Positions 6,698 to 14,912 of a stretch of 28,766 bases of DNA are shown here, in pieces. The translations under genes and the position numbers were made by a program. The stretch is from a virus. The notes beneath the pieces are model-generated. The model saw only the letters and a list, made by a program, of their open reading frames with translations. It searched no databases and was not told the DNA's origin. The DNA is taken from IMG/VR virus record IMGVR_UViG_3300034082_004166, positions 1 to 28,766 of that record; one strand, 5' to 3'. Within the stretch, counting starts at the first letter, position 1, and the number at the start of each line of letters is the position of its first letter.

Positions 6698-8514
6698 GAC
6701 TCCTCGTCCTGAGTGTCAACCGAGGCCGTGGCAATGGACTCGCGTCCGACGATTTTGAGCATGGTCGCGGCAGCAGCTTGTTCGGCCTCGCAGTCCAGGT
6801 AGTGGTTCGGTCGGGAGCCGATTTGCTTCCACATCCATTGGCCTTTTTCCTTCACTCGCTGCTCGCTTTCCATTTGAGCGAGGTAGTCGTCGTCGATGTC
6901 ATCGGGTACTTCCCATGTGGGTCCTTGGCTCGGGTCTTGATTGCGACGCAAGCGGGCGAGCGTGTCCTTGATGTTGAGGTTACTCCAGTAGTGAACGTGG
7001 CAATGCTGACGGTGCGAGAGCACGACCTTGCGCCGGGGCGAATAGAACCGTTGGATCGTTTTGCCGTCGCGTCCCTTGTGGGCATAGACCGGGCGTCGGT
7101 CGCCGATGAGTGCCACCCAGCCACGCTTGGCGCACTCGCGATAGACATCATAGGTTGCGTAGCCGGCGTCGAGAAATACGAGACTGGAATGCACGCCGAA
7201 GCGCTCCTGCAGCACGTCGATGTCCGTGAAGGTCAGGATGCGCTCATTCCACATCAGGCGGCTTGATCCCTCAGCCGACCACGAGCGGACCACCACGAAC
7301 AAGTGATCCATCTGGCAGTCCACAGTAATGAAGCGCAGCGGGATGAGTCCCTTGCGCTCGGGCAACGGGGCGGCGAGAATGCGACCGGTCTTCGGATCGA
7401 TCGCGCCTTCTTCTTCCCAGGTCTCACCGCGCTTGTATCCGGACTTGGTGATTTCGAGTTTGTAGTCCTCAACGTATTCACGCCATGGCAGGCCGAGGCG
7501 CTTCTGATAGAACTGCTGGAGCAGCGAAACGTCTCCCTTCCGTGCAGCCGACTTCGCCCGCAGGTAGAGTTCCGCAAGCTGTCCCCAGCTCATCGCGCAC
7601 AGCGCATTCCAGTGGAAGCCGACGTTTTCCGCCGAGGCCTTCGGGTTCTTCTTGATGAACTGACCGGTGGCATTGAGTTCGCGGCGCGTGCGCTCGCCAT
7701 CGTTGAAGTAGTGATTGCATGACTCACATCGCAGCGAGGTGGTGCGCCGGACTTCATCGAAATCCCACTCGCCCGCTTCATCGCGCGCCGACTTGCTCCA
7801 CTCGACGCATTCCCACTTGAACGGCTGGCGGTGACCGCACTCGGTGCAGGCAAACGTCCATTCGCGCTGGTCGGTCGTCTCGTGCTTGCGATGGGTGTCG
7901 TCATCCTCCTCGCCGCCTTGACTCATGAAGATGCACTTGCCCAACCAGCCGAAAGCGGTGACGCGAGCTTCCGCTTCAGCCATGTGACCTTGCGGCCAAC
8001 GCCACGTTTCATCGCCGATGAGCCAACGGATCGAACGACGTTGCAAGTTCGTCTTGTTGTGCGCTCCGAGAATCCAGAGCGTCATGCCGTTGGTGAACTG
8101 AATCGCGTTGTTCTTACGCTTGTGGCGATGAACGCCCGTGGGCATCAGTCGTGCTACCGGTTGGCACTGGTCGAAGAGTTTCTGTAATCGTGACTCGGAA
8201 TAATCGCGCGCATCTTCATCGGTCTGATCGAGCCAGAGGGCCGGGCCCGGAAGGTTGGTAATGATGTAGCAGAGCGTCAGCTCCGGGGCCGTGGTCTTCG
8301 ATGACTGCACAGACGCAATGATCGAAACCAGCCGGACACGAGGATCGACCAAAGCCTCCATCACCTCGCGGATCCATGGTGAGTTTTCCGAACGGAATCG
8401 ACCGGGATTTGGCGAGTATGGAATCGCCTCGATGTGATCTTCACACCATTGCCAGGCGGGACGACGGTCTGGAGGTTGCCATGCTTCGCGCCAGATTTCT
8501 TTGAGCACATTCAC
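6694..8514 (-). CDS. Terminase large subunit (lambda gpA-type)
   Basis: A 606-residue protein of the GpA family (lambda gpA 641 aa). The N-terminal ATPase has a degenerate Walker A (IIASVQSSKTTAPE, about residues 65-78) and a Walker B, IRWLIGDETW (about 162-171). Two CxxC pairs (CTEC about 223-226, CESC about 263-266) suggest a zinc ribbon. The nuclease part includes RFITVDCQMDHLFVVV. It cuts and packages DNA through the portal. I chose GTG at 8514, 14 nt after TTGACT (8529-8534); a TTG five codons upstream is possible. Confidence 0.92.
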   Translation of the reverse strand: MNVLKEIWREAWQPPDRRPAWQWCEDHIEAIPYSPNPGRFRSENSPWIREVMEALVDPRVRLVSIIASVQSSKTTAPELTLCYIITNLPGPALWLDQTDEDARDYSESRLQKLFDQCQPVARLMPTGVHRHKRKNNAIQFTNGMTLWILGAHNKTNLQRRSIRWLIGDETWRWPQGHMAEAEARVTAFGWLGKCIFMSQGGEEDDDTHRKHETTDQREWTFACTECGHRQPFKWECVEWSKSARDEAGEWDFDEVRRTTSLRCESCNHYFNDGERTRRELNATGQFIKKNPKASAENVGFHWNALCAMSWGQLAELYLRAKSAARKGDVSLLQQFYQKRLGLPWREYVEDYKLEITKSGYKRGETWEEEGAIDPKTGRILAAPLPERKGLIPLRFITVDCQMDHLFVVVRSWSAEGSSRLMWNERILTFTDIDVLQERFGVHSSLVFLDAGYATYDVYRECAKRGWVALIGDRRPVYAHKGRDGKTIQRFYSPRRKVVLSHRQHCHVHYWSNLNIKDTLARLRRNQDPSQGPTWEVPDDIDDDYLAQMESEQRVKEKGQWMWKQIGSRPNHYLDCEAEQAAAATMLKIVGRESIATASVDTQDEES

Positions 8515-8541
8515 AGTCCTGCCGACCAAGTCAACAGCTGG

Positions 8542-9138
8542 TTAGCTCTCGTGAAGACAGAGGAGCACCTCATCAATCGCTCGGCGGCATTCTCGCTGAA
8601 TCCCTGTGGCATCAAGTCCCGAGAGGACCGGAGGCAATTCCGACTCAAATTTGGCTCGGAGGATCGATGTCGCCTGGGCGACCAGCCCGATCCATTCGCT
8701 CTTCACCTGATGGATCGGAACGTATTCTCCCTTCTTGACTGCGATTCGCAGCTCTCGCTCCTCGACCTCAGCGAGCAACTTGCGGGCCTTGAGTGCCTCC
8801 TCATTTCCGACCGGCACACGCCCGGCATTGAGTCCGCGTAGTCGCACGAACTCCCGCCAGTCTGCCACTGGCCAGAGTCCATTGGAGAGAGCCTTGGGTG
8901 CCCCCTCCATCTTCTGCCAGTTGGTCAGCGTGCGGCGCGAAACCCCGAGAACAGCAGCGAGTTCGACGAGGGTCTTGGCGTAGGCCAGTGTCTCAGCACT
9001 GCCGGCCGCCCGGGATTCGATGCGAGCACGCTCAGCCACGGTGAGAGGTTTGCCCCCGGCCACCTTCTTGACGATGTTTTGAAAATCCGCGTCGAGGATT
9101 TTCCCAGCGATGTCAGGGGATAATTCCTTTGTCTCCAC
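8542..9138 (-). CDS. Terminase small subunit (Nu1-like)
   Basis: A 198-residue protein (Nu1 181 aa). Residues about 60-105 hold a helix-turn-helix, AAVLGVSRRTLTNWQKM, followed by a helical C-terminal part that would assemble and contact TerL. It recognises the packaging site and lies directly upstream of TerL. GTG at 9138 is preferred, 13 nt after TTGACA (9152-9157). A diverged copy of its first ~70 codons exists at 10222-10431 as part of a chimeric remnant. Confidence 0.85.
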   Translation of the reverse strand: METKELSPDIAGKILDADFQNIVKKVAGGKPLTVAERARIESRAAGSAETLAYAKTLVELAAVLGVSRRTLTNWQKMEGAPKALSNGLWPVADWREFVRLRGLNAGRVPVGNEEALKARKLLAEVEERELRIAVKKGEYVPIHQVKSEWIGLVAQATSILRAKFESELPPVLSGLDATGIQRECRRAIDEVLLCLHES

Positions 9139-9162
9139 GCCCAAGAGGGAGTGTCAATCCAG

Positions 9163-9894
9163 CTAGCTGAGTCTGTAATGGACGAATCGTTGAATTTTCT
9201 GCATGCCTGATCCTACCAGTTCGCTGATGGGCCATACCTTGCTGATGTCGAGACTCCACATGGTCTTTGCCTTTGTCGCATCAGGACTCATGACAACCTC
9301 ACGGAGTTCTTCCAAAAGATTAACGACATCTCGCTGGGAAATCCCTCCCCCAGCAGCGCTGGCCAGAAGATCTACTACGAATTCCCTGACGCAAAGAATC
9401 ATGATATGGGCATGATTCACGTCGTTACGGTCACTCTGATCCAAAGTCACAACATTGCAGAGTTTAGCTTTCAATACTTTGATGGGAGCCAAAAGATGGA
9501 CCACGAGTTTGCCAACCGTAACCTGGATCGCATCGGATAACTCATTCCGCGCAAGGCCTCTCACATCCCGCAGCACTTCGATCTTTCGAAGGCCGTCGCC
9601 CAGCGATGCCTCGACGTAGCCAATAACGGGGCTCCGCGGCTCGGAATAGAAAACGGTGCCCTTGGTGATTCGCTTGATATGCTCCAGAAGTTCGCGGTTG
9701 CCTGTAATGTCGAGATCTTTACTCGTAAAAGGGCGATAGCGCGCTAATTTTCGTCCGATACGTTTCGAGTAATAAATGGCCCACGCATTGGCAGCCTGTC
9801 CTCCTACAATCACCGGGATTGGTAGGCCAGCTTCTACACCGAAAACGTCGGAATAGTCAGCGAGTTCCGTGGGCTTTTGGGTCATATCGCTCAC
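9163..9894 (-). CDS. Nucleotidyltransferase-fold protein (AbiEii/MNT-like), candidate toxin
   Basis: A 243-residue protein with nucleotidyltransferase-fold signs: GGQAANAWA (residues 31-39) after a hydrophobic strand and SKDLDITG with the Asp60-x-Asp62 metal pair. This arrangement occurs in AbiEii-type toxins and related proteins that transfer nucleotides to tRNA or proteins. GTG at 9894 overlaps the stop of the small upstream frame (AAGTGA), so the two form a coupled pair. It sits between the terminase small subunit and a broken relative of it, so it is a foreign accessory gene within the packaging cluster. Toxin function is inferred. Confidence 0.6.
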   Translation of the reverse strand: MSDMTQKPTELADYSDVFGVEAGLPIPVIVGGQAANAWAIYYSKRIGRKLARYRPFTSKDLDITGNRELLEHIKRITKGTVFYSEPRSPVIGYVEASLGDGLRKIEVLRDVRGLARNELSDAIQVTVGKLVVHLLAPIKVLKAKLCNVVTLDQSDRNDVNHAHIMILCVREFVVDLLASAAGGGISQRDVVNLLEELREVVMSPDATKAKTMWSLDISKVWPISELVGSGMQKIQRFVHYRLS

Positions 9895-10085
9895 TTGGCT
9901 CTGCGATTTTTAACGTAGCTCGCAAGATTGGTGATCTTCATGGTGACTCCAACTGGAATGAAAGAATTCTTTTCCTGAAGTTTGCGAGCGGAAACTTTAC
10001 CAGTGCGAAGGGCACGGGAATCCTCGGCCCTATCCTTTCGGTGGGCAGCTTGTATTTCGAGGAAACTGACCGTGTTGCGGCTCAC
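9891..10085 (-). CDS. Small protein coupled to the nucleotidyltransferase, possible antitoxin
   Basis: A 64-residue frame (GTG start) beginning MSRNTVSFLEIQAAHRKDRA and ending in a basic KNRRAK. Its stop overlaps the start of the nucleotidyltransferase gene. The size, order and overlap fit the first gene of a toxin-antitoxin pair, but I recognise no family. It is charged, has no membrane segment, and includes an RTGKVSARKLQEKNSF stretch. Confidence 0.4.
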   Translation of the reverse strand: MSRNTVSFLEIQAAHRKDRAEDSRALRTGKVSARKLQEKNSFIPVGVTMKITNLASYVKNRRAK

Positions 10086-10095
10086 ACGGAAATAT

Positions 10096-10431
10096 TTAGC
10101 AAAAATTTAGCGCGGAGTCAAGAATCATGGTTTGACTGCGACCCATCCGGCGAAGTTCAAGTGCCGCCAGAAGCAATCGACCGACGTGAAGCCTTCCTGA
10201 TGGAGAAGTTCTTCGTTCCAGCGTGCGCCGAGTGACGCCCATCACAGAGGCAAGCTCCACGAGTGTCTTAGCATAGGCGAGAGTCTCCACGCTACCCGCC
10301 GCACGGGATTCGATGCGAGCACGCTCAGCGACCGTGAGTGGTTTGCCTGCCGCGACTTTCTTCACGATGTTCTGAAAATCGGCGTCGAGGATTTTCCCGG
10401 CTATGTCATGCGATAATTCTTTCGGTTCCAT
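10096..10431 (-). pseudogene. Chimeric remnant: TerS N-terminus joined to methyltransferase C-terminus
   Basis: An open frame of 111 codons. The part from 10431 to about 10222 matches the first ~70 codons of the terminase small subunit gene at 8542-9138 (KELSxDIAGKILDADFQ, KPLTVAERARIESRAAGS). Just after RRTL it switches, at a shared CTGG, to DNA matching the last ~30 codons of the methyltransferase at 12210-12932. In this piece (10217-10125) the methyltransferase reading HQEGFTSVDCFWRHLNFAGW is in a different frame, so the chimera ends in unrelated residues. The start keeps a TTGACA (10445-10450) 13 nt upstream. An expressed DNA-binding fragment cannot be excluded. Confidence 0.8.
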
Positions 10432-10533
10432 GTCGACGGCGAGGTGTCAAAATGAGTCGGGAAACACGAAGCTAAAAGTGGGCTGGCCTTTCTTACCCGT
10501 CCAGTTAGCAGAAGAAGTTGCGCTAAATAATGT

Positions 10534-10563
10534 TTGACATATCATACAAAATGTAGATTTATT
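10534..10563 (+). promoter_or_regulatory. Candidate hipBA promoter
   Basis: TTGACA at 10534-10539 is followed by an AT-rich stretch with a weak -10 candidate about 17-18 nt further on (ATTTAT, 10557-10562). It lies 44 nt before the HipB start. This is the only plus-strand TTGACA I found in the window. HipB-type repressors usually bind their own promoter. Confidence 0.4.
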
Positions 10564-10582
10564 GCTCAGAATATCAGCCATT

Positions 10583-10909
10583 ATGGGACGAGAAAATAGC
10601 ACACTACTGCCCAAGCACGAGCGTCTCCTCGTCGATTTGGGAGAGAATCTTCGATTGGCGCGGCTGCGGCGAAAGCTGAGTGCCGAACAGGTCGCAGAGC
10701 GGGCGGGCCTCAGCCGCTCGACCCTGCATCTGATGGAAAATGGATGCGCCGGTATTTCGCTGGGCAAGCTCGTGCAGGTGTTGGCCGTGCTCGGACTTGA
10801 GCAAGATCTCTCCGCAGTGGGTAGCGACGATGTTCTGGGTCGCAAGCTGGAAGACGCTCGTCTCACGGAAACTCGGCGACGCGCGCCGAAAAGAAAACTT
10901 AAGCCATGA
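10583..10909 (+). CDS. hipB: HipB-like antitoxin, XRE-family repressor
   Basis: A 108-residue protein with an XRE helix-turn-helix at about residues 14-65 (LGENLRLARLRRKLSAEQVA, then AGLSRSTLHLMENG). The C-terminus is basic. It would neutralise HipA and repress the operon. ATG at 10583 was chosen; a TTG at 10562 would add seven residues. The stop overlaps the HipA ATG (CCATGAGC). It is one of the few plus-strand genes, inserted against the direction of the phage late genes. Confidence 0.85.
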   Translation: MGRENSTLLPKHERLLVDLGENLRLARLRRKLSAEQVAERAGLSRSTLHLMENGCAGISLGKLVQVLAVLGLEQDLSAVGSDDVLGRKLEDARLTETRRRAPKRKLKP

Positions 10910-12174
10910 GCAGGGAAATTGAAGTATGGGCCGACTGGCAGGAACTCGGTGCACCGATCCTAATGGGGCATCTGCGTTCCTCACTGACCCGAGGGAAGGA
11001 GATTTTTTCCTTCTCCTACGAGGGCGAATGGCTGGCAAGTGGTGCCGCACGGCAGCTCGATCCTGACCTGCGACTCTTTGGTGGACCGCAGTATCTGAAC
11101 TCCGCGGAACGACCGAACTTTGGTCTGTTCCTAGACTCGTCTCCGGACCGATGGGGAAGGCTCCTCATGCAACGACGGGAGGCGGCCCTCGCACGCGAGG
11201 CCAATCGTCCCGCCCATCGCTTGCAGGAAACCGATTACCTACTCGGGGTGCATGATGAGCAGCGCTCTGGTGCCTTGAGATTTAAGGAGCGCGAAACGGG
11301 CGATGCCTGGCTCAACAACGAATCCTCGATGCGGACACCTCCGTGGACATCCTTGCGCGAATTGGAACAGGCAAGCTGGAAGATCCAAGACGCTTCCGCA
11401 AACGACGACCCTCATTATCTCGAATGGCTCAACCTCTTGATCGCGCCGGGTTCTTCGATCGGTGGCGCTAGACCGAAAGCCGGGGTCAGGGATCCCAATG
11501 GCGACCTTTGGATTGCGAAGTTCCCCGGACGCTCCGATGCTCGGGACATGGCCGCGTGGGAGATGCTCACCCACCAACTCGCAGTCAAAGCGGGCCTTCG
11601 TGTCGCGGAAGCCGACCTGCAACAATTCGGAAGCGGCCATCGGACCTTTATGACCCGCCGCTTCGACCGGGTGCGGGGGAGCAACGGGACGCAACGAGTC
11701 CATTTCGCCTCGGCGATGACCCTGCTCGGGCACACCGATGGAGACAATCATCATGCCGGGGCAAGCTACTTGGAGATCGTCGAGTTTCTCTGCCGCCAGG
11801 GAGCCGCAACCGTCAGCGATCTTGCGGAACTGTGGCGAAGAATCGTTTTCTCCATCGCGGTTCGAAACACCGACGATCATCTTCGCAATCACGGCTTCCT
11901 GCTCACGGATGGCGGATGGCTTCTTTCTCCTGCTTATGATCTGAATCCCGAACCCACGGGTACCGGACTGAGTCTCAATATTTCGGAAACTGACAATGCC
12001 TTGAGTTTTGATCTGGCCATGGAGGTCGCTTCCTTGTTCCGGCTCAATCATGCGGCGGCGGAAGTCATTCTGCGCGAAGTCAAGGGTGCCGTGGGAACCT
12101 GGAAAAAACAGGCAATTGATCTTGGCATCGCGCGCGCAGAGCAGGAAATCATGGCGGCGGCTTTCGAAGCCTGA
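10906..12174 (+). CDS. hipA: HipA-like serine/threonine kinase toxin
   Basis: A 422-residue HipA kinase, close to the usual ~440. Features are the N-terminal HipA domain, the Ser-containing loop APGSSIGGARPKAG (residues 180-192), the lysine in LWIAKFPG (Lys205), the catalytic IAVRNTDDHLRNHG (Asp323/324, Asn328) and the metal-binding SPAYDLNP (Asp345). All key residues are present, so it should be active. HipA kinases phosphorylate translation factors such as GltX and stop growth. With HipB it is probably an addiction or anti-phage cargo. It runs tail-to-tail with the methyltransferase, 35 bp apart. Confidence 0.92.
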   Translation: MSREIEVWADWQELGAPILMGHLRSSLTRGKEIFSFSYEGEWLASGAARQLDPDLRLFGGPQYLNSAERPNFGLFLDSSPDRWGRLLMQRREAALAREANRPAHRLQETDYLLGVHDEQRSGALRFKERETGDAWLNNESSMRTPPWTSLRELEQASWKIQDASANDDPHYLEWLNLLIAPGSSIGGARPKAGVRDPNGDLWIAKFPGRSDARDMAAWEMLTHQLAVKAGLRVAEADLQQFGSGHRTFMTRRFDRVRGSNGTQRVHFASAMTLLGHTDGDNHHAGASYLEIVEFLCRQGAATVSDLAELWRRIVFSIAVRNTDDHLRNHGFLLTDGGWLLSPAYDLNPEPTGTGLSLNISETDNALSFDLAMEVASLFRLNHAAAEVILREVKGAVGTWKKQAIDLGIARAEQEIMAAAFEA

Positions 12175-12209
12175 GCCTATTTTTCGGTTCATCTGGATCG
12201 GATCGGGAT

Positions 12210-12932
12210 TCATGACTTCAACGCCACCCATCCCGCAAAGTTCAGATGCCGCCAGAAGCAGTCCACGGAAGTGAATCCCTCCTGACGCAGCAATTCCTCG
12301 TTCCAGTGAGCGGTGACTGGCACCAGCACGCCTTCGAGCGACATGCGCTTGCGATCGATCTGGCTCTCGGAGTAGCCATTCTCGCGTTTGATGTTGAGGA
12401 AGAGTTCGACGAAGGCTTCATCGAGCTTGGAGGTGGCACCCAGGACTTTCTCCACCAGGATGAAGGCTCCGCCCGGAGCAAGTGATTCGAACACGCGTCG
12501 GATGATTTGCTGGCGGTATTCGATGGGGGTAAACTGCAAGGTGAGCACCGCGAGAACCACGCTGGAGGTCACATCGGGGAAATCACGGCGCAAGTCGGCA
12601 GACTGGATGGTGACGCGATTGCCGTGCGGATGGTAGGCGAAGTTCTGGCGCGCGGCCTCAATCATTGGCTCGCTGATTTCGAGGCCGATGTAGTCATTGG
12701 CTTCGCCGAATTGAGAGACGAAGGGCAGAAGTGCCTGACCACGGGAGCAGCCCATATCGATGATGGCAGTGCCCGGTTGCACGAAGCGCCGGCCAACCTC
12801 AAAGGTCACCAGTCGCATGGCATTGTATTGCGGGATGCTGCGCTGCAGCATGTCGTCAAATACGGCAGTAACTTCCTGATCGAATTGCCAGGCTCCACGT
12901 GGCATCACCTCGTCTCTTTGCGTCTCGCTCAT
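12210..12932 (-). CDS. CmoA-like SAM-dependent methyltransferase / carboxy-SAM synthase homologue
   Basis: A 240-residue protein matching E. coli CmoA (247 aa) along its length: WQFDQEVTAVFDDMLQRSIP near the N-terminus, the SAM loop FVQPGTAIIDMGCSRG, LTLQF, LAPGGAFILVEK, and NGYSESQIDRKR followed by a Leu-Glu-Gly-Val segment. CmoA makes carboxy-S-adenosylmethionine from SAM and prephenate for CmoB, which modifies U34 of tRNA. The arginine in the last motif aligns, from memory, with CmoA Arg199, a substrate carboxyl contact. No CmoB is seen here. ATG at 12932 lies 14 nt after TTGACA (12947-12952), whose TGA is the stop of the upstream gene. A fragment of a second copy is at 10125-10217. Confidence 0.8.
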   Translation of the reverse strand: MSETQRDEVMPRGAWQFDQEVTAVFDDMLQRSIPQYNAMRLVTFEVGRRFVQPGTAIIDMGCSRGQALLPFVSQFGEANDYIGLEISEPMIEAARQNFAYHPHGNRVTIQSADLRRDFPDVTSSVVLAVLTLQFTPIEYRQQIIRRVFESLAPGGAFILVEKVLGATSKLDEAFVELFLNIKRENGYSESQIDRKRMSLEGVLVPVTAHWNEELLRQEGFTSVDCFWRHLNFAGWVALKS

Positions 12933-12948
12933 ACCGACGCGCGCGATG

Positions 12949-13401
12949 TCAACGAGGCAGTCGATTCACGACGCGTCTGCCGTCGGTGAGGCAGTCGCCT
13001 TCTGCCGTTACCCACAAGCTCGGGATCGAGAACTTGGCATACATGTCACGAGTCCGTGGGTTGCTCTCGATGGCCAGATAGGGCACTGATTCGCCGAGCT
13101 GCGGGAACACTTGTTGTCGGAGCAAATGCTCTTTGATCGCCGGTGGATTCCACCATCCCTTCGGCGCGAAGCACGCATGCTGCGGTCGCCAGTTCGTTTC
13201 CTCTTCAATTCGCGATAGAGTTGGCGTGAGCCATGTCTCCGGTCGCGCCGTGATCAGCATGACCGTGTGAGGCCGCACGAGCTCTACCAACCACTGGCGG
13301 TATTGTTCCCCGGCGAGACGTTTTTCCATGCGTTCGGGAGTGGTGCCGCGAGCCGCGTTGTTGGCTACCAAAGTGTAGTTGAGATCCAGTAGTATGATCA
13401 T
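12949..13401 (-). CDS. HAD-superfamily-like protein
   Basis: A 150-residue protein with HAD-like motifs: LLDLNYTLV at the N-terminus (motif I, but Asn in place of the second Asp of DxDxT), VMLITARPE (motif II, about residues 47-55) and YLAIESNPRTRDMY (motif IV region, about 108-121). Such proteins are phosphatases or nucleotidases. The Asn replacement suggests altered or weak phosphatase activity. It overlaps the upstream gene as ATGA. Confidence 0.6.
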   Translation of the reverse strand: MIILLDLNYTLVANNAARGTTPERMEKRLAGEQYRQWLVELVRPHTVMLITARPETWLTPTLSRIEEETNWRPQHACFAPKGWWNPPAIKEHLLRQQVFPQLGESVPYLAIESNPRTRDMYAKFSIPSLWVTAEGDCLTDGRRVVNRLPR

Positions 13402-14912
13402 AGGGTAATCTGAAGGAATTTGCTAAAGGAGTCCATGGCGCATTTTACTAAATCCATTCGCGTGCCATCGGGATAGGGCAGATCAAACTCAAACTCGATA
13501 GCCGCGCGGAGGCGTGTAGGATCGACGGGACGAGCAGAGGCGCAGGCCGCGTTGATATTGTTGGAAAATTCCTCGACCTTTACCGAGCGGAAGAACTGCC
13601 CGAAGAGTTCCTTGAACTCGGCCACGGTGTGATACTTCTGTACTTTGGGTTTGTCCTGAAAGTCGCCGATGCGAATGCCCGGTTCGTAGTCGAGACGGAA
13701 TGCGATGTTCCCGGCATTGCTCTCGTTCATGAACGCCTTGCCATTGACCTGTCGCCATCCGGACTCCCCAGCAGACGATGCGCAGGCATAGACCTTGGTG
13801 AACGGTTTGCAGAGAGCCGCACACAGGCATGCGATGTGCTCCCGGTCCTCGCGGAATGGCACGGAGTTGAGCACGCTGGCGATGAAGATGCTGGTCCATT
13901 CTTTCCCGGCAGCGACACCCTCCAGGAATGCTCGCGCCAGTTCCATGCTTTCCGCTTTGTTGATGCCGCCCGGTCCGAGGCGGTAGGGCTCGAAGGGCGT
14001 GCAGTCGATGCCCGCTTGTCGCAGCAGAAAGGTTTCCGTCAGGTGGCCCGCGCCAAAGTCGAGAATGGTCGTTCCGTGTTCCTTCACCCAGCGGGCCTTG
14101 TCGGTGGGCTTGGCGATGTCGAAGTCCTTGCAGGGTTTGGCTCCGTGTGTGGCGAAGATGAAGCCATTGCCGAGTTCACGCCGGACTCGACGCGCGCGAC
14201 GGAACGAGTTGAAGCGCAGCATGTCGGCGTAGCGCGTGTGGATGTCGAAGTCCATCGAGAGCAAGTTCATCATGGCCCGGGCAAACTCGGCTTCTTCTTC
14301 GGTGACGAACACGACTGGTGCAAAGGCCGCACCTTTTTCCGCCAGCATTTCCAGACGACCAATGCCGTTGATGACCGTGAGATCCTCACGGCAGACAATC
14401 GGCATGAGGATGTTGTGGCGATGCAATGTGCGGGCAAGGTTGCGAGCATACTGGATCCATTGCCCTGAGTTCACGCGGCAGAGATCCTTGACGGCGACTT
14501 CCGCGGGCTTGAGGCAGCGCAGGAAGCCATCACTGCCGACTTCCTTGTCGGGGATGCGGGCGGCGAGCGCCTGGATATCGAGCGATTGAAGCTCGCTTGT
14601 GACACGACCGGGCGTGCTGTTGAAATCGAAGTCGTTGGTCGCCCGGTTGAAGACGATGTTGAGAGCCTTGCGCTGTTCGAGATCGAGTGCCTTGGTGCGA
14701 AACACCGGAACGTGCGTGGCACCCATGCGAGTGGCGACGAGGTGGCGTTGGTGACCGGATAAAATTTCTCCCTCTGCATCCGCGAAGATGGGAGCGATGA
14801 AGCCGAGCTTGCGCAGCGAGAGTTCGATGAGGTCGAGTCGCTCAGCGACTGCAGATCTCGGGTTATAGGTCGAAGGACGGATGGCGTCGATGGATTCAAG
14901 AGTGATGTTCAT
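13398..14912 (-). CDS. Double ParB/sulfiredoxin-domain protein fused to a methyltransferase domain
   Basis: A 504-residue protein in three parts. Residues 1-75 form a ParB-N/Srx domain with SGHQRH (52-57). Residues about 140-210 look like a second, diverged ParB-type domain with VINGIGRLEML (180-190). Residues about 280-420 look like a Rossmann methyltransferase, with the SAM loop LDFGAGH (284-290) and an acidic residue in FEPY (Glu308). There is no DPPY/NPPY, so a base amino-methyltransferase is not supported. Related phage proteins pair ParB folds with DNA modification or nuclease roles. It is coupled to the upstream ParB gene by an ATGA overlap. Confidence 0.7.
   Translation of the reverse strand: MNITLESIDAIRPSTYNPRSAVAERLDLIELSLRKLGFIAPIFADAEGEILSGHQRHLVATRMGATHVPVFRTKALDLEQRKALNIVFNRATNDFDFNSTPGRVTSELQSLDIQALAARIPDKEVGSDGFLRCLKPAEVAVKDLCRVNSGQWIQYARNLARTLHRHNILMPIVCREDLTVINGIGRLEMLAEKGAAFAPVVFVTEEEAEFARAMMNLLSMDFDIHTRYADMLRFNSFRRARRVRRELGNGFIFATHGAKPCKDFDIAKPTDKARWVKEHGTTILDFGAGHLTETFLLRQAGIDCTPFEPYRLGPGGINKAESMELARAFLEGVAAGKEWTSIFIASVLNSVPFREDREHIACLCAALCKPFTKVYACASSAGESGWRQVNGKAFMNESNAGNIAFRLDYEPGIRIGDFQDKPKVQKYHTVAEFKELFGQFFRSVKVEEFSNNINAACASARPVDPTRLRAAIEFEFDLPYPDGTRMDLVKCAMDSFSKFLQITL

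Noticed and set aside
11239-12231. A 330-codon minus-strand open frame
   Set aside because: It is antisense to HipA, whose motifs are complete; no family features are seen in the antisense product.
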